In this document: positions 42,307 to 51,111 of the stretch, piece after piece
Layout: each line of letters begins with the position of its first letter
How positions within the stretch are numbered: the first letter of the stretch is position 1
NCBI RefSeq assembly: GCF_049366555.1
Contig: NZ_JBMMGT010000017.1
Span: forward strand, 1 to 52,078
Reading direction: 5' to 3'
Source of the DNA: Avibacterium volantium_A
Lineage (GTDB): Bacteria > Pseudomonadota > Gammaproteobacteria > Enterobacterales > Pasteurellaceae
DNA length: 52,078 bases
Notes under the pieces: model-generated
What the model was told of the DNA's origin: nothing
The model's input: the letters and a program-made list of their open reading frames with translations, nothing else
Databases searched by the model: none
Made by a program: the position numbers and the translations under genes

Positions 42307-43632
42307 TGCCTCTGTTTCTTCCTTATGCTCCGGCTTTAACCCCACATATCCTCTTGCTTGCAAGGTGGCTTCTTTGGATTTGCGAACCATTGTTTCAATG
42401 GTGGTGCCTTGGACGAGAATGGAGAACATTACCACGGCGTAGGTCATTACCAAAAGCAGATCACGCACGTTCATACCGATTTTCGGGATATACAGGCTGC
42501 CTACGGGAATGGAAAGTGCCATTGCGAGTGAAAGCCCGCCACGCAAGCCGCCCCAAGTGAGAATACGTAAGGTGTATGGATTGTAAGTGGTTTTCATACT
42601 TAAGAATTTAAACGGAGTCCACACGCTGATATAACGGCAGATTAGGCAAAGTGGAATGGCGAGTAAGCTTAAAATAATCCCTTGATAGGTGAAGTTTACC
42701 AACAACATTGCTGCACCGATTAGGAGGAATAATAAAGAATTTAGGAAGTGGTCGATCATTTCCCAAAAATGATCTAAATAATGCTGACTTTGTTTGGAGA
42801 AGCCTGTGTGTCTTGTCCAGTTGCCGATGATAATGCCCGAAACCACCATTGCCAATGCGCCTGAAACTTCGAGCAAATTAGCTACCATAAAGCCAGCGGT
42901 TGGAATGGTGAGCGTGAGCAAAATTTCTAAACTTCCGTCATCGGTAGCAGAGATCAGGAAATGCGCCACTAAGCCGAGTATCAAGCCAAACAGCAAACCG
43001 CCGCCTGCTTCCATTAGAAAAAGTTCGCTCACATCAGCTAGGGTAGGTTGTTTGCCACCGAATGCTACGGCAAAGATAGTAGTGAAAATCACTAATCCCA
43101 CACCGTCATTAAATAAGGATTCCCCTTCCACTTTCATTGAAAGTTTTTTCGGCGCTTTTAGATTTTTGATGATAGCTAACACAGCGATAGGGTCGGTAGG
43201 GGAAATTAAGGCGCCGAACAACATACAATAAATAAAATCCACTTCCCAACCAAGGGCGTAAGTTAAAAGATAAAAAGTTGAACCGATAAGGAAGGTAGAA
43301 GCGAAGGTGGAAAATAAGGCGAGAATGGTGATTTCACATTTTTGGCTTTTCATTACGGGAAGTTTTATCCCCAATGCGCCGGCAAAAAGTAGGAAACCTA
43401 AAATTCCGTTGAGTAAGAAACTTTTAAAATCAATCTGTTCCATTACGCCTTTGGCGAGCAAATCAACGTGTAGAAAATTGAAATGCCCCATTATCAATAA
43501 CACGAGCGAAGCAATCATTGAGGTAGCGGTAATGGCGATGGTATATTGAATTTTGTCGTTAATTTTTTGCGTAACAAAGCCGATCAGAATGGAAATGGCG
43601 GAGAGAAAGCAAATATAGGTATAAACGTTCAT
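42304..43632 (-). CDS. Na+(K+)/H+ antiporter, CPA1/NhaP type
   Basis: A 442-residue cation:proton antiporter with 12-13 helices and CPA1 motifs: LFGALISPTDPIAVLAIIKNL with the ion-binding TDP, VEGESLFNDGVGLVIFTTIFAVAFGG with the critical Asn-Asp, and LTWGGLRGGLSLAMALSIP. The C-terminal cytosolic tail is short. It exchanges cytoplasmic Na+ or K+ for protons, supporting pH and salt homeostasis. Neighbouring speF-potE also affects cytoplasmic pH, though the two transcripts are about 600 bases apart. Confidence 0.92.
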   Translation of the reverse strand: MNVYTYICFLSAISILIGFVTQKINDKIQYTIAITATSMIASLVLLIMGHFNFLHVDLLAKGVMEQIDFKSFLLNGILGFLLFAGALGIKLPVMKSQKCEITILALFSTFASTFLIGSTFYLLTYALGWEVDFIYCMLFGALISPTDPIAVLAIIKNLKAPKKLSMKVEGESLFNDGVGLVIFTTIFAVAFGGKQPTLADVSELFLMEAGGGLLFGLILGLVAHFLISATDDGSLEILLTLTIPTAGFMVANLLEVSGALAMVVSGIIIGNWTRHTGFSKQSQHYLDHFWEMIDHFLNSLLFLLIGAAMLLVNFTYQGIILSLLAIPLCLICRYISVWTPFKFLSMKTTYNPYTLRILTWGGLRGGLSLAMALSIPVGSLYIPKIGMNVRDLLLVMTYAVVMFSILVQGTTIETMVRKSKEATLQARGYVGLKPEHKEETEA

Positions 43633-43794
43633 TGAAATGCCTTAATCAAAATAATAAAGAATTTTGCTAAGAAACGTGGCTGATTTTGCTCCATTTGGTG
43701 ATTTAGACGGGAAAGGAACGCAAGCCAAATTAATTGGCGTAGTATAAGTAAACTGCTATTATTTAGAAAGCACAAAATTTCAAAATACATCAAA

Positions 43795-44685
43795 ATGAGT
43801 AAACTAAAATCCTTTTTTATCGCCCTGATAGGATTGATTCTACTGAGCGTTGGCTATTTGTGGTATAGCCTAGAAATTTACCCCGAGCCACAAATGCAAT
43901 TTCGCACAGAAAATGCGTTACATTATGAACGTAAAGCCTTGGATAATACCGTGGCTTGTTTTTATGCAGAGCAGCCTGTTAAACCCATTGAACAGCAGGA
44001 TTTTCGCCTGTTGGTGTGGAATATGCACAAAGGGCAAGATCAAGGTTGGCAACAACAATTAGCGAACTTGTCGCAAGGGCAAGATTTTCTTTTATTGCAA
44101 GAAGTGTCAAGTCAGCAAAAGTTGGTGGAGCAACATTCTTCCCAAAATTTTTCCAAATTTTCTACCGCACTTTATACCAGCAGTTTTGCCTATTTGGGCA
44201 ACCAATCAGGTGTCGCACTGATGAGCAGTTTTGCGCCACAATATTATTGTGCAGGATCTTCCATTGAGCCTTGGATTCGTATTCCTAAAGTGGGCAATGC
44301 AATGGCGTTTCCGTTGAGCAATGGGCAATCGTTATTGACAATTAATTTGCATTTGGTGAATTTTGAATTGAACCCAAACCATTACCAACAGCAGTTAGAC
44401 GCAATGTTTAAGCTGATCGAACAGCATCAGGGGCCAATTATTCTGGCGGGGGACTTCAATGCGTGGAATGAAGGGCGGATAAATTTAATCAAAAAACTCA
44501 CCGCACTTTATGGTTTGGCAACCGTATCATTTCAGCCTGATGATAGACTACGTTTTTGGGATAATCCGCTCGATTGGGTCTTTGTGCGGGGGATTCGCGT
44601 GAAATCTGCGCACACAGTGCAGACCACCAGTTCCGATCATAATCCGTTACTGGTGGAATTAACTTTGGCTACACCGCAGCGGTAA
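43795..44685 (+). CDS. Endonuclease/exonuclease/phosphatase-fold protein, YafD-like (UPF0294)
   Basis: A 296-residue protein with one N-terminal membrane helix (SFFIALIGLILLSVGYLWYS) and an EEP-superfamily domain: RLLVWNMHKGQD (metal Asn), DFLLLQEVSSQ (metal Glu), LLTINLHLVNFE, IILAGDFNAWNEG (Asp, Asn), LDWVFVRGI and SSDHNPLLVEL (catalytic Asp-His). All catalytic positions of the fold are present, so it is likely an active Mg-dependent phosphodiesterase. Substrate unknown. No clear ribosome site. The 3' end overlaps the convergent RidA-family gene by 17 bases. Confidence 0.85.
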   Translation: MSKLKSFFIALIGLILLSVGYLWYSLEIYPEPQMQFRTENALHYERKALDNTVACFYAEQPVKPIEQQDFRLLVWNMHKGQDQGWQQQLANLSQGQDFLLLQEVSSQQKLVEQHSSQNFSKFSTALYTSSFAYLGNQSGVALMSSFAPQYYCAGSSIEPWIRIPKVGNAMAFPLSNGQSLLTINLHLVNFELNPNHYQQQLDAMFKLIEQHQGPIILAGDFNAWNEGRINLIKKLTALYGLATVSFQPDDRLRFWDNPLDWVFVRGIRVKSAHTVQTTSSDHNPLLVELTLATPQR

Positions 44686-45019
44686 TCACAATCTCCACTT
44701 TCCATTCAGGTACGGCAAGTTTGGCCTCTACGGTTGCACGGCTTGGCGGATTGTGGCGATCAACCCATTCGTCCCAAGCGCGGTTCATCTCTGCATAATC
44801 TTGCATATCGGCCAAGAAAATTTGGGCATTTAAGATCTTGCTTTTATCTGATCCCGCTTCAGCCAGTAATTTATCAATTAAACCAAGCACTTCCTTGGTT
44901 TGCTCATATGCATTGCCTTGGGTATTTTCTGGCACTTGCCCCGCCAAATAAGCCACGCCGTTATAAACGCACATTTCGGCAAGGCGCTCATTGGCGTGAA
45001 AACGTTGGATTGTTGTCAT
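44669..45019 (-). CDS. RidA/YjgF-family protein (YoaB-like)
   Basis: A 116-residue RidA-superfamily protein from the Met-Thr-Thr-Ile start, chosen for the GAAGGAAAA site 5 bases upstream; the frame opens 12 codons earlier. Features: VAYLAGQVPENT, IDKLLAEAGSDKSKILNAQIFLADM, MNRAWDEWVD, and the conserved Arg in NPPSRATVEAKL. RidA proteins hydrolyse reactive enamine/imine intermediates; this member looks most like E. coli YoaB, whose role is less certain. Confidence 0.9.
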   Translation of the reverse strand: MTTIQRFHANERLAEMCVYNGVAYLAGQVPENTQGNAYEQTKEVLGLIDKLLAEAGSDKSKILNAQIFLADMQDYAEMNRAWDEWVDRHNPPSRATVEAKLAVPEWKVEIVITAAV

Positions 45020-45124
45020 CTTTTTTCCTTCATATGAAATAAAAATAATTCGCAAGGATTATAGCGATTATGCGCAAAAATAGCTAAAATTCTTGGCAAT
45101 TTTTCACCGCACTTATTCGTTATT

Positions 45125-45847
45125 ATGAAACTGCTTATTTCCAATCAACACGGTGCTATCGTAATGGCACTGATGCCGTTTTTATACGGAATGTTGCTTT
45201 CTACACCGATCACGCTACATTTATTTCTGTTATTGGCGTGGTTCGCCCTTTATTTGATGACCTATCCCTTTTTAAATTTATTCAAAGGCAGAAACCTTGA
45301 GCTTTATCGCAAATGGACGCTAATTTACGCCACCGCCAGCTTACTTTTCGCCTTGCCTGCCTTATGGCATAACTGGCATATTTTATATTTCTTGCTAGCA
45401 ATGTTGCCTTTTGTCGCGGTGAATATTTACTATGTAAAACAAAAAGATGAGCGCGCATTGTTGAACGATTTTGCCGGCATTACAATTTTCGCCATCGCAG
45501 GAATGGCTGCGTATTATTTCGCCAACTCACAATTCGATCACAAAATCTACTGGGTTGCGCTCTACCCAAGCTTATTTTTTGTCGGCGTAACGCTGTATGT
45601 TAAATCCGTCATGCGTGAACGTAAAAATCCACGCTATCTGCACGCGTCCATCGCATTCCATTTACTCTGTATTCTTGGTTTCGCCTTATGCCAGCAATAT
45701 TTATTAGCCTTAGCTTTTGTCCCACCATTTATCCGCGCAATCTTGCTTCCCAAATACAAACTTTCCGTTAAGCAAGTTGGAATGGCAGAAATGGCAGTAT
45801 CATTTTTGTTTTTTGTGATGTTGGTGTGGGGGAGTTTGTTGAGTTAA
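45125..45847 (+). CDS. YwiC-like integral membrane protein
   Basis: A 240-residue membrane protein with about eight helices. The start SNQHGAIVMALMPFLYGML matches the Asn-Gln-His-Gly-Ala motif of the YwiC-like family, as does YLMTYPFLNLFKGRNLELYRKW. Function is unknown. A USS lies immediately upstream, ending near the ATG; no ribosome site is obvious. Confidence 0.85.
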   Translation: MKLLISNQHGAIVMALMPFLYGMLLSTPITLHLFLLLAWFALYLMTYPFLNLFKGRNLELYRKWTLIYATASLLFALPALWHNWHILYFLLAMLPFVAVNIYYVKQKDERALLNDFAGITIFAIAGMAAYYFANSQFDHKIYWVALYPSLFFVGVTLYVKSVMRERKNPRYLHASIAFHLLCILGFALCQQYLLALAFVPPFIRAILLPKYKLSVKQVGMAEMAVSFLFFVMLVWGSLLS

Positions 45848-46012
45848 TAGTAGGAATTCATTACTATAGTTTTAGTATTGTATAGCGAAATGCTAATAGT
45901 AATAGCTCATTATTTTTTGATATGGAAGGAAATGCAATAAAATTGCTACAGTTAAATATAACTTGATAACTAAAGTTTAGTTAAGAATTGTTTAAGTCAA
46001 ATTTAGGCTAAT

Positions 46013-46507
46013 TTAAAGATTTTTGGGTTTACGTTCTCTGATTGCATTATCCAATTTTTCTGTTTTAAGTTGATAAATTTTGTTAGGTAGATAAAGTGAA
46101 TATCCTAGAGCAAAGCTTGCAAAATAAAGGTACGTGTACTCGGCATACTTAACTATTTCTTGGTGTAATGCATCTTTTGATTTACCAAGTAGAATGCTAA
46201 TAAATACAGATATAAACACTATTAGATAACAATGAAAAAGGTGCTTGTTTCTAGTAGAACGAGCACGGATAGTTTGTTTTTGCAATGAAATTTCTCGCCA
46301 GTTTGTTTTATTGTTAATTGAAAAATCAGAGAATAGCGTCATTATAGCGACAAGAAGAGCAGCTGGTATAGAAAAAACATTAACGATTAAATTAACTGCT
46401 TCCTTGTTATCATGAATATATGGTTGGGCAAAGTAAGAAATAATACCAGAAACCAAAACGATTACGATAAAAGTTAACACTTTCTGAATATCTATTTTTC
46501 TAGCCAT
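46013..46507 (-). CDS. Unrecognised four-helix membrane protein (module with 46511-47478)
   Basis: I do not recognise this 164-residue protein. It has four likely membrane helices at about 11-28, 36-59, 93-109 and 124-142, a basic loop between helices 2 and 3 (NNKTNWREISLQKQTIRARSTRNKH) and a basic C-terminal tail. It begins 3 bases after the upstream gene ends, so the two are almost certainly one transcript. The base composition is more AT-rich than ywiC and guaA on either side. A soluble protein coupled to a small multi-helix membrane protein is a layout common in abortive-infection modules. That is analogy only. Confidence 0.7.
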   Translation of the reverse strand: MARKIDIQKVLTFIVIVLVSGIISYFAQPYIHDNKEAVNLIVNVFSIPAALLVAIMTLFSDFSINNKTNWREISLQKQTIRARSTRNKHLFHCYLIVFISVFISILLGKSKDALHQEIVKYAEYTYLYFASFALGYSLYLPNKIYQLKTEKLDNAIRERKPKNL

Positions 46508-46510
46508 TTC

Positions 46511-47478
46511 TTAAATCTCTGTAAATTTTTGACGTTTTAGTTCGTCAAAATAATCACTTAAACTAAGCCAAGCATCTTCATGTTGAAGACTATTGGAATT
46601 ATTAAGTTTTTGCACTGTGATAGTTTTGTGTAATTGAATTTCAGAGCTTTTTATTTTTTCATTATTTCCTGTGACGAACTCTACCTCTGGTGGTAGTTCT
46701 TCATCTGCTAACATCTCTTTGGCTTCGGTTTTTACAAATTTCTGTGCTTCAAGACTTGCTCGTGAATTACCAATTAAACGAACAGAAACATCAACTTGTA
46801 ATTCCTGTAAAATTTTTTGTTCTTCTTCTGTTAGATCTTTGGAGAATTCATCTTTGGCATTCTGAATAAATTTATTAAAGAGTAATGAAATACGTGAACG
46901 AGCTGCTGCATTTGCTTTTCTATTTAATTCATTTTGAGTTATAGCATACATTGATGCTGAAAATTTAAAGGCTTTAACTCCATTTCTATTAAGTAATTGT
47001 AGTTTATCTATATTAGCAACGTTACAGAATTCAAAGCTATCATCTGTATTTTCGTTATGCAAAAAGTTATTTAGATAATTTTGAACCGTAATTAATGTTA
47101 ATCCATGAGAACAGAAGATAACATGATGATCTTTGAATAATAAATAAGCTTCTCCATTGATAAATTCGCGCTGACTTGGCGCTGTTTGCTCTTTACCATC
47201 ATCAAACTCTTCGGTACATGCCATATTCATTGTCAGAGCAGTTTGACCGATTACACCAGATACGATATGTAATAAAAGTATTTTTTCTTTTGTAAAAATA
47301 TCAGTATCTTCACGATAGTGCTGAATACGATAAACTACATTATTGAGAGTTCTTTCGGTAGAATGAACATTTCTTAATTGTTTTTTTGCGTTTATTTAAA
47401 CGTTGAGTTATGTCTTCTATGCCTTTAGCTGTTGTTGTTCTTGTATAATATGCTTTCTTTCTTAAAAAACTTAGCCAT
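46511..47478 (-). pseudogene. Unrecognised soluble protein, intact frame broken by two homopolymer indels
   Basis: The longest open part (46511-47230, 239 residues) has no ribosome site. Reading upstream, the frame can be repaired twice: one extra A in the A7 tract at 47381-47387 and one extra T in the T6 tract at 47464-47469 (coding strand). Removing both gives 321 residues starting at ATG 47478 with AAAGGA 6-7 bases before it: MAKFLRKKAYYTRTTTAKG, NKRKKQLRNVHSTERT, YREDTDIFTKEKILLLH, then into the open part (CSHGLTLITVQNYLNNF). No catalytic motif or domain was recognised. Both shifts are +1 in homopolymers, so real decay, slippage switching and sequencing error are all possible. Confidence 0.65.
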
Positions 47479-47800
47479 ATCTATTCCTTTGTTAATTATT
47501 TCTTTTTCTTCCCTGTTCATAAAGTTTTGTAAGGGATACTAATCTTATTATAGTATAGGTATTTAATTAGATAGAAGGTAAATTTCTTTACAGCTATTTA
47601 TTTAATTATATCCATAAACTTGAGAAAGTGTAAGAGTTTATTGTTGGATTGTATTTAATAATAACTAAAAAACTCTATTTAGGTTAGAAAAAGCAAATAA
47701 GAAAGGGTTGTCTAGGTTCTAGTATAAATTAAATAGGTAGCCATTGAGCTGGTTTGTTACAAGGAGTATATAGTTTTATCCTATCATTTATTAAATTATA
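47479..47800. other. AT-rich gap upstream of the unknown module
   Basis: About 320 bases of very AT-rich sequence between the module start and the guaA terminator. I see no gene with a ribosome site, no RNA structure and no terminal repeats that would mark an integration boundary. Confidence 0.5.
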
Positions 47801-47837
47801 AAAAAGGCTTTGATATATTAAAACTCAAAGCCTTTTT
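47801..47837 (-). terminator. Terminator of guaA
   Basis: AAAAAGGCTTTGA (47801-47813) and TCAAAGCCTTTTT (47825-47837), a 13-bp stem 10 bases beyond the guaA stop; on the minus strand it ends in a T-run. Confidence 0.88.
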
Positions 47838-47846
47838 ATTATTTAT

Positions 47847-49406
47847 TTACTCCCACTCAATCGTCGCAGGCGGTTTTCCGCTGACGTCATAAACCACGCG
47901 GGAGATGCCGTCCACTTCGTTGATGATGCGGTTGGAGATTTTGCCGAGTAGGTCATAAGGCAGGTGCGCCCAATGTGCGGTCATAAAATCAATGGTTTCT
48001 ACTGCACGGAGGGAAACAACCCAGTCGTATTTACGTCCATCGCCCATTACGCCGACGGATTTTACCGGTAGGAATACGGTGAAGGCTTGACTGACTTTGT
48101 AGTACCAACCTGAATTGTAAAGCTCTTCAATAAAGATAGCATCGGCACGGCGGAGTAAATCACAGTATTCTTTTTTCACTTCGCCAAGCACGCGTACGCC
48201 TAATCCTGGGCCTGGGAATGGGTGGCGGTTGAGCATTTCAGCAGGAAGCCCGAGGGCTAAGCCGATTTTACGCACTTCATCTTTAAACAGTTCGCGTAAT
48301 GGCTCTACCAAGCCAAGTTTCATATAATCTGGCAATCCGCCCACGTTGTGGTGAGATTTGATCACGTGCGCTTTGCCCGTTTTGCTCGCCGCAGATTCGA
48401 TCACATCAGGATAAATTGTGCCTTGTGCTAACCATTTGACGCTACTGAGTTTTTTCGATTCGTCATCAAACACATCAACGAACACTTTACCGATCATTTT
48501 GCGTTTCGCTTCAGGATCTGAAATGCCTTTTAATGCGTTTAAGAAACGATCTTCGGCGTCCACTCGAATGATGTTTAAGCCAAATTTATCACCGAACATT
48601 TCCATTACTTGATCGGCTTCGTTTAAGCGTAGCAAGCCGTTGTCCACGAAAACACAGTGTAAGTTTTTACCGATAGCTCGGTGTAATAATAAAGCAGTAA
48701 CGGAAGAGTCCACGCCGCCTGACAAGCCTAAAATCACTTCGTCATCGCCCACTTGTGCTTTAATGCGAGCCACGGCATCTTCGATGATATTTTCTGGTGT
48801 CCAGTTGCGTTCACAACCACAAATGCTCACCACAAAATTGGTTAAAAGGGCTAAGCCACTTTTGGTGTGGGTAACTTCTGGGTGGAATTGTACGCCGTAG
48901 AAATGATGGCTCTCATCAGACATCGCTGCAATCGGGCAAGTTGGCGTTGTTCCTGTGATTTGAAAGTGCGGTGGTAATTGAGTAACTTTATCGCCGTGGC
49001 TCATCCAAACATCTAACTTGTGATCGCCATCATCTAAGCCCGCGAAAAGTGCGGTGGGATTTTCAAGCAAAACGGCAGCATAACCAAATTCACGATGGTC
49101 AGAAGTTTCCGTTAAACCGCCTAACTGCATTGCCATTGTCTGCATTCCGTAACAAATTCCTAGCACTGGCACGCCAGCGTTAAACACATATTCAGGCGCG
49201 CGCGGGCTGTTTTCTTCCGTAGTGCTTTCAGGCCCGCCAGAAAGAATAATCCCTGTTGGGTTAAATTCACGAATTTGTTCTTCCGTTACGTCCCAAGCCC
49301 ACAGCTCACAATATACCCCAATTTCCCGCACACGGCGAGCGATAAGCTGGGTATATTGCGAACCAAAGTCTAAGATTAAAATTTTGTGATTGTGGATGTT
49401 GTTCAT
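47847..49406 (-). CDS. guaA: GMP synthase (glutamine-hydrolysing)
   Basis: Converts XMP to GMP using glutamine and ATP. The 519-residue protein has an N-terminal class I glutamine amidotransferase domain (ILDFGSQYTQLIARRVRE, the nucleophile in LGICYGMQTMA, the His-Glu in GVQFHPEVTHT), the ATP pyrophosphatase P-loop LGLSGGVDSSVTALLLH, and the C-terminal dimerisation domain (HPFPGPGLGVRVLGE, RVVYDVSGKPPATIEWE). I chose Met-Asn-Asn-Ile with CTGGAA 7 bases upstream. It follows guaB after a USS hairpin, the usual guaBA order. Confidence 0.97.
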   Translation of the reverse strand: MNNIHNHKILILDFGSQYTQLIARRVREIGVYCELWAWDVTEEQIREFNPTGIILSGGPESTTEENSPRAPEYVFNAGVPVLGICYGMQTMAMQLGGLTETSDHREFGYAAVLLENPTALFAGLDDGDHKLDVWMSHGDKVTQLPPHFQITGTTPTCPIAAMSDESHHFYGVQFHPEVTHTKSGLALLTNFVVSICGCERNWTPENIIEDAVARIKAQVGDDEVILGLSGGVDSSVTALLLHRAIGKNLHCVFVDNGLLRLNEADQVMEMFGDKFGLNIIRVDAEDRFLNALKGISDPEAKRKMIGKVFVDVFDDESKKLSSVKWLAQGTIYPDVIESAASKTGKAHVIKSHHNVGGLPDYMKLGLVEPLRELFKDEVRKIGLALGLPAEMLNRHPFPGPGLGVRVLGEVKKEYCDLLRRADAIFIEELYNSGWYYKVSQAFTVFLPVKSVGVMGDGRKYDWVVSLRAVETIDFMTAHWAHLPYDLLGKISNRIINEVDGISRVVYDVSGKPPATIEWE

Positions 49407-49437
49407 TTTATTTCCAGTCATTAAATTAATTATGTGA

Positions 49438-49466
49438 AAAAGTGCGGTATTTTTTACCGCACTTTT
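49438..49466 (-). terminator. USS-pair hairpin between guaB and guaA
   Basis: AAAAGTGCGGTA (49438-49449) and TACCGCACTTTT (49455-49466) with a 5-base T loop. It may partly terminate after guaB, so guaA would be read by read-through or from its own promoter. Confidence 0.75.
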
Positions 49467-49468
49467 AT

Positions 49469-50932
49469 TTAGCCCATTCTATAATTCGGCGCTTCTTTAG
49501 TAATGGTAACATCGTGGACGTGGCTTTCTTTGATGCCGGCGCCGCTGATGCGTACGAATTGCGCTTTGGTGCGCAGATCTTCAATGGTGGCGCAGCCGGT
49601 TAAGCCCATACAAGAACGTAAACCGCCCATTTGTTGGTGGATAATTTCTTTGAGATAACCTTTATATGGAATGCGCCCTTCGATGCCTTCTGGCACGAGT
49701 TTATCGGCGGCGTTGTCGCTTTGGAAATAGCGGTCGGACGAGCCTTTGCTCATTGCGCCTAAAGATCCCATTCCACGGTAAGATTTAAAGGCACGCCCTT
49801 GGAATAATTCAATTTCCCCTGGGGCTTCCTCTGTCCCTGCGAACATTGAACCTACCATTACGCAACTTGCCCCAGCAGCAATGGCTTTGGCAATATCGCC
49901 AGAATAACGGATACCGCCGTCAGCAATAACAGGAATACCGCGATCTTTTAACGCTTCGGCCGCATCGGCAATGGCGGTGATTTGCGGTACACCTACGCCT
50001 GTTACAATACGCGTGGTACAAATTGAACCCGGGCCGATACCAATTTTCACCGCACTTGCACCGGCATCAGCAAGGGCAATCGCGCCTTCTGCTGTCGCCA
50101 CATTGCCAGCAATAATTGGCAAATCAGGATATTTCGCACGAGTTTCGCGCACACGTTGCAACACGCCTTCGGAATGTCCGTGGGAAGAGTCAATTAGCAA
50201 TACGTCCACGCCAGCTTGCACAAGGGCTTCGATACGTTCTTCATTGCCTGCGCCAGCACCTACTGCCGCGCCCACGCGTAAGCGCCCGAATTCATCTTTA
50301 CAAGCGTTAGGTTTTTGTTCAGTTTTTTGGAAGTCTTTTAAAGTGATCATGCCTTTTAATTTGAAATCATCATTCACCACTAGCACTTTCTCTACACGGT
50401 GTGCGTGCATTAGGCTGAAAATCTCTTGGCTAGATGCGCCTTCTTTTACGGTAACTAAGCGCTCTTTTGGTGTCATCAGATCCGCAACAGTTTTATTCAT
50501 ATCTTTCACAAAACGCGTATCGCGCCCAGTGATAATGCCTTCTAACGCGCCTTGGCTACTCACCACAGGGAAGCTTGCAAAACCATTTTTCTTCACGATT
50601 TCCGCTAACTCGCCAATAGTTAAATCAGGGGTAACTGTGATAGGATCGGAAACAATGCCACTTTCAAATTTTTTCACTTTACGCACGCGATCCGCTTGGC
50701 GTTCAATGCTCATATTTTTATGAATGAAACCAATACCGCCTTCTTGTGCAAGGGAAATGGCAAGTTTCGCTTCGGTAACGGTATCCATTGCGGCAGAAAG
50801 CATTGGGATATTTAAACGAATGGTTTTGGTTAATTGCGTGGATAAATCGGCAGTGTTTGGTAGCACGGTGGAATGTGCTGGAACGAGAAGGACATCATCA
50901 AACGTGAGGGCTTCTTTTAATACGCGTAGCAT
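49469..50932 (-). CDS. guaB: Inosine-5'-monophosphate dehydrogenase
   Basis: Oxidises IMP to XMP with NAD, the committed step to guanine nucleotides. The 487-residue protein begins MLRVLKEALTFDDVLLVPAHS. It has a TIM-barrel split by a CBS pair at about 90-205 (VSDPITVTPDLTIGE, DLMTPKERLVTVKEGAS), the catalytic loop KIGIGPGSICTTRIVTGVG with the nucleophilic Cys, DGGIRYSGDIAKA, the flap region YRGMGSLGAMSKGSSDRYFQ, and YKG then GGLRSCMGLTGCATIEDL. The frame opens 36 codons upstream, beyond the predicted promoter, so the shorter start is right. Confidence 0.97.
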   Translation of the reverse strand: MLRVLKEALTFDDVLLVPAHSTVLPNTADLSTQLTKTIRLNIPMLSAAMDTVTEAKLAISLAQEGGIGFIHKNMSIERQADRVRKVKKFESGIVSDPITVTPDLTIGELAEIVKKNGFASFPVVSSQGALEGIITGRDTRFVKDMNKTVADLMTPKERLVTVKEGASSQEIFSLMHAHRVEKVLVVNDDFKLKGMITLKDFQKTEQKPNACKDEFGRLRVGAAVGAGAGNEERIEALVQAGVDVLLIDSSHGHSEGVLQRVRETRAKYPDLPIIAGNVATAEGAIALADAGASAVKIGIGPGSICTTRIVTGVGVPQITAIADAAEALKDRGIPVIADGGIRYSGDIAKAIAAGASCVMVGSMFAGTEEAPGEIELFQGRAFKSYRGMGSLGAMSKGSSDRYFQSDNAADKLVPEGIEGRIPYKGYLKEIIHQQMGGLRSCMGLTGCATIEDLRTKAQFVRISGAGIKESHVHDVTITKEAPNYRMG

Positions 50933-51004
50933 AGCAATATTCTCTCTGTAGAAGGGAAAATCCCTAAGGTTAATATGAAAAAAGGGTAAAAAATATTGCG
51001 GCGA

Positions 51005-51010
51005 GATTAT
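51005..51010 (-). promoter_or_regulatory. -10 box of guaB
   Basis: TATAAT on the minus strand, about 75 bases upstream of the guaB start. The -35 box (TTCCCA-like at 17 bases) is weak. No clear PurR operator was found here. Confidence 0.5.
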
Positions 51011-51111
51011 ACAGAGTTTATGCTGATTTGGGAATGGCAAACCACAAATATTTTTTGCATTTAAAAAATTCGCGACTATTTATAAAAGGGAAAGTTATAA
51101 AAGGAAAAGAA

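Noticed and set aside
42794..43231. A 145-codon open frame antisense to nhaP
   Set aside because: Shadow of the nhaP reading frame without its own signals.
46013..47478. Assignment of the two-gene module to a named defence system such as Kiwa
   Set aside because: Size and layout are only loosely similar, gene order differs, and I recognise no diagnostic sequence motif.
49971..50723. A 250-codon open frame antisense to guaB
   Set aside because: It lies wholly opposite a conserved gene, has no ribosome site and low-complexity Ser/Thr/Ala-rich coding; it mirrors guaB codon bias.
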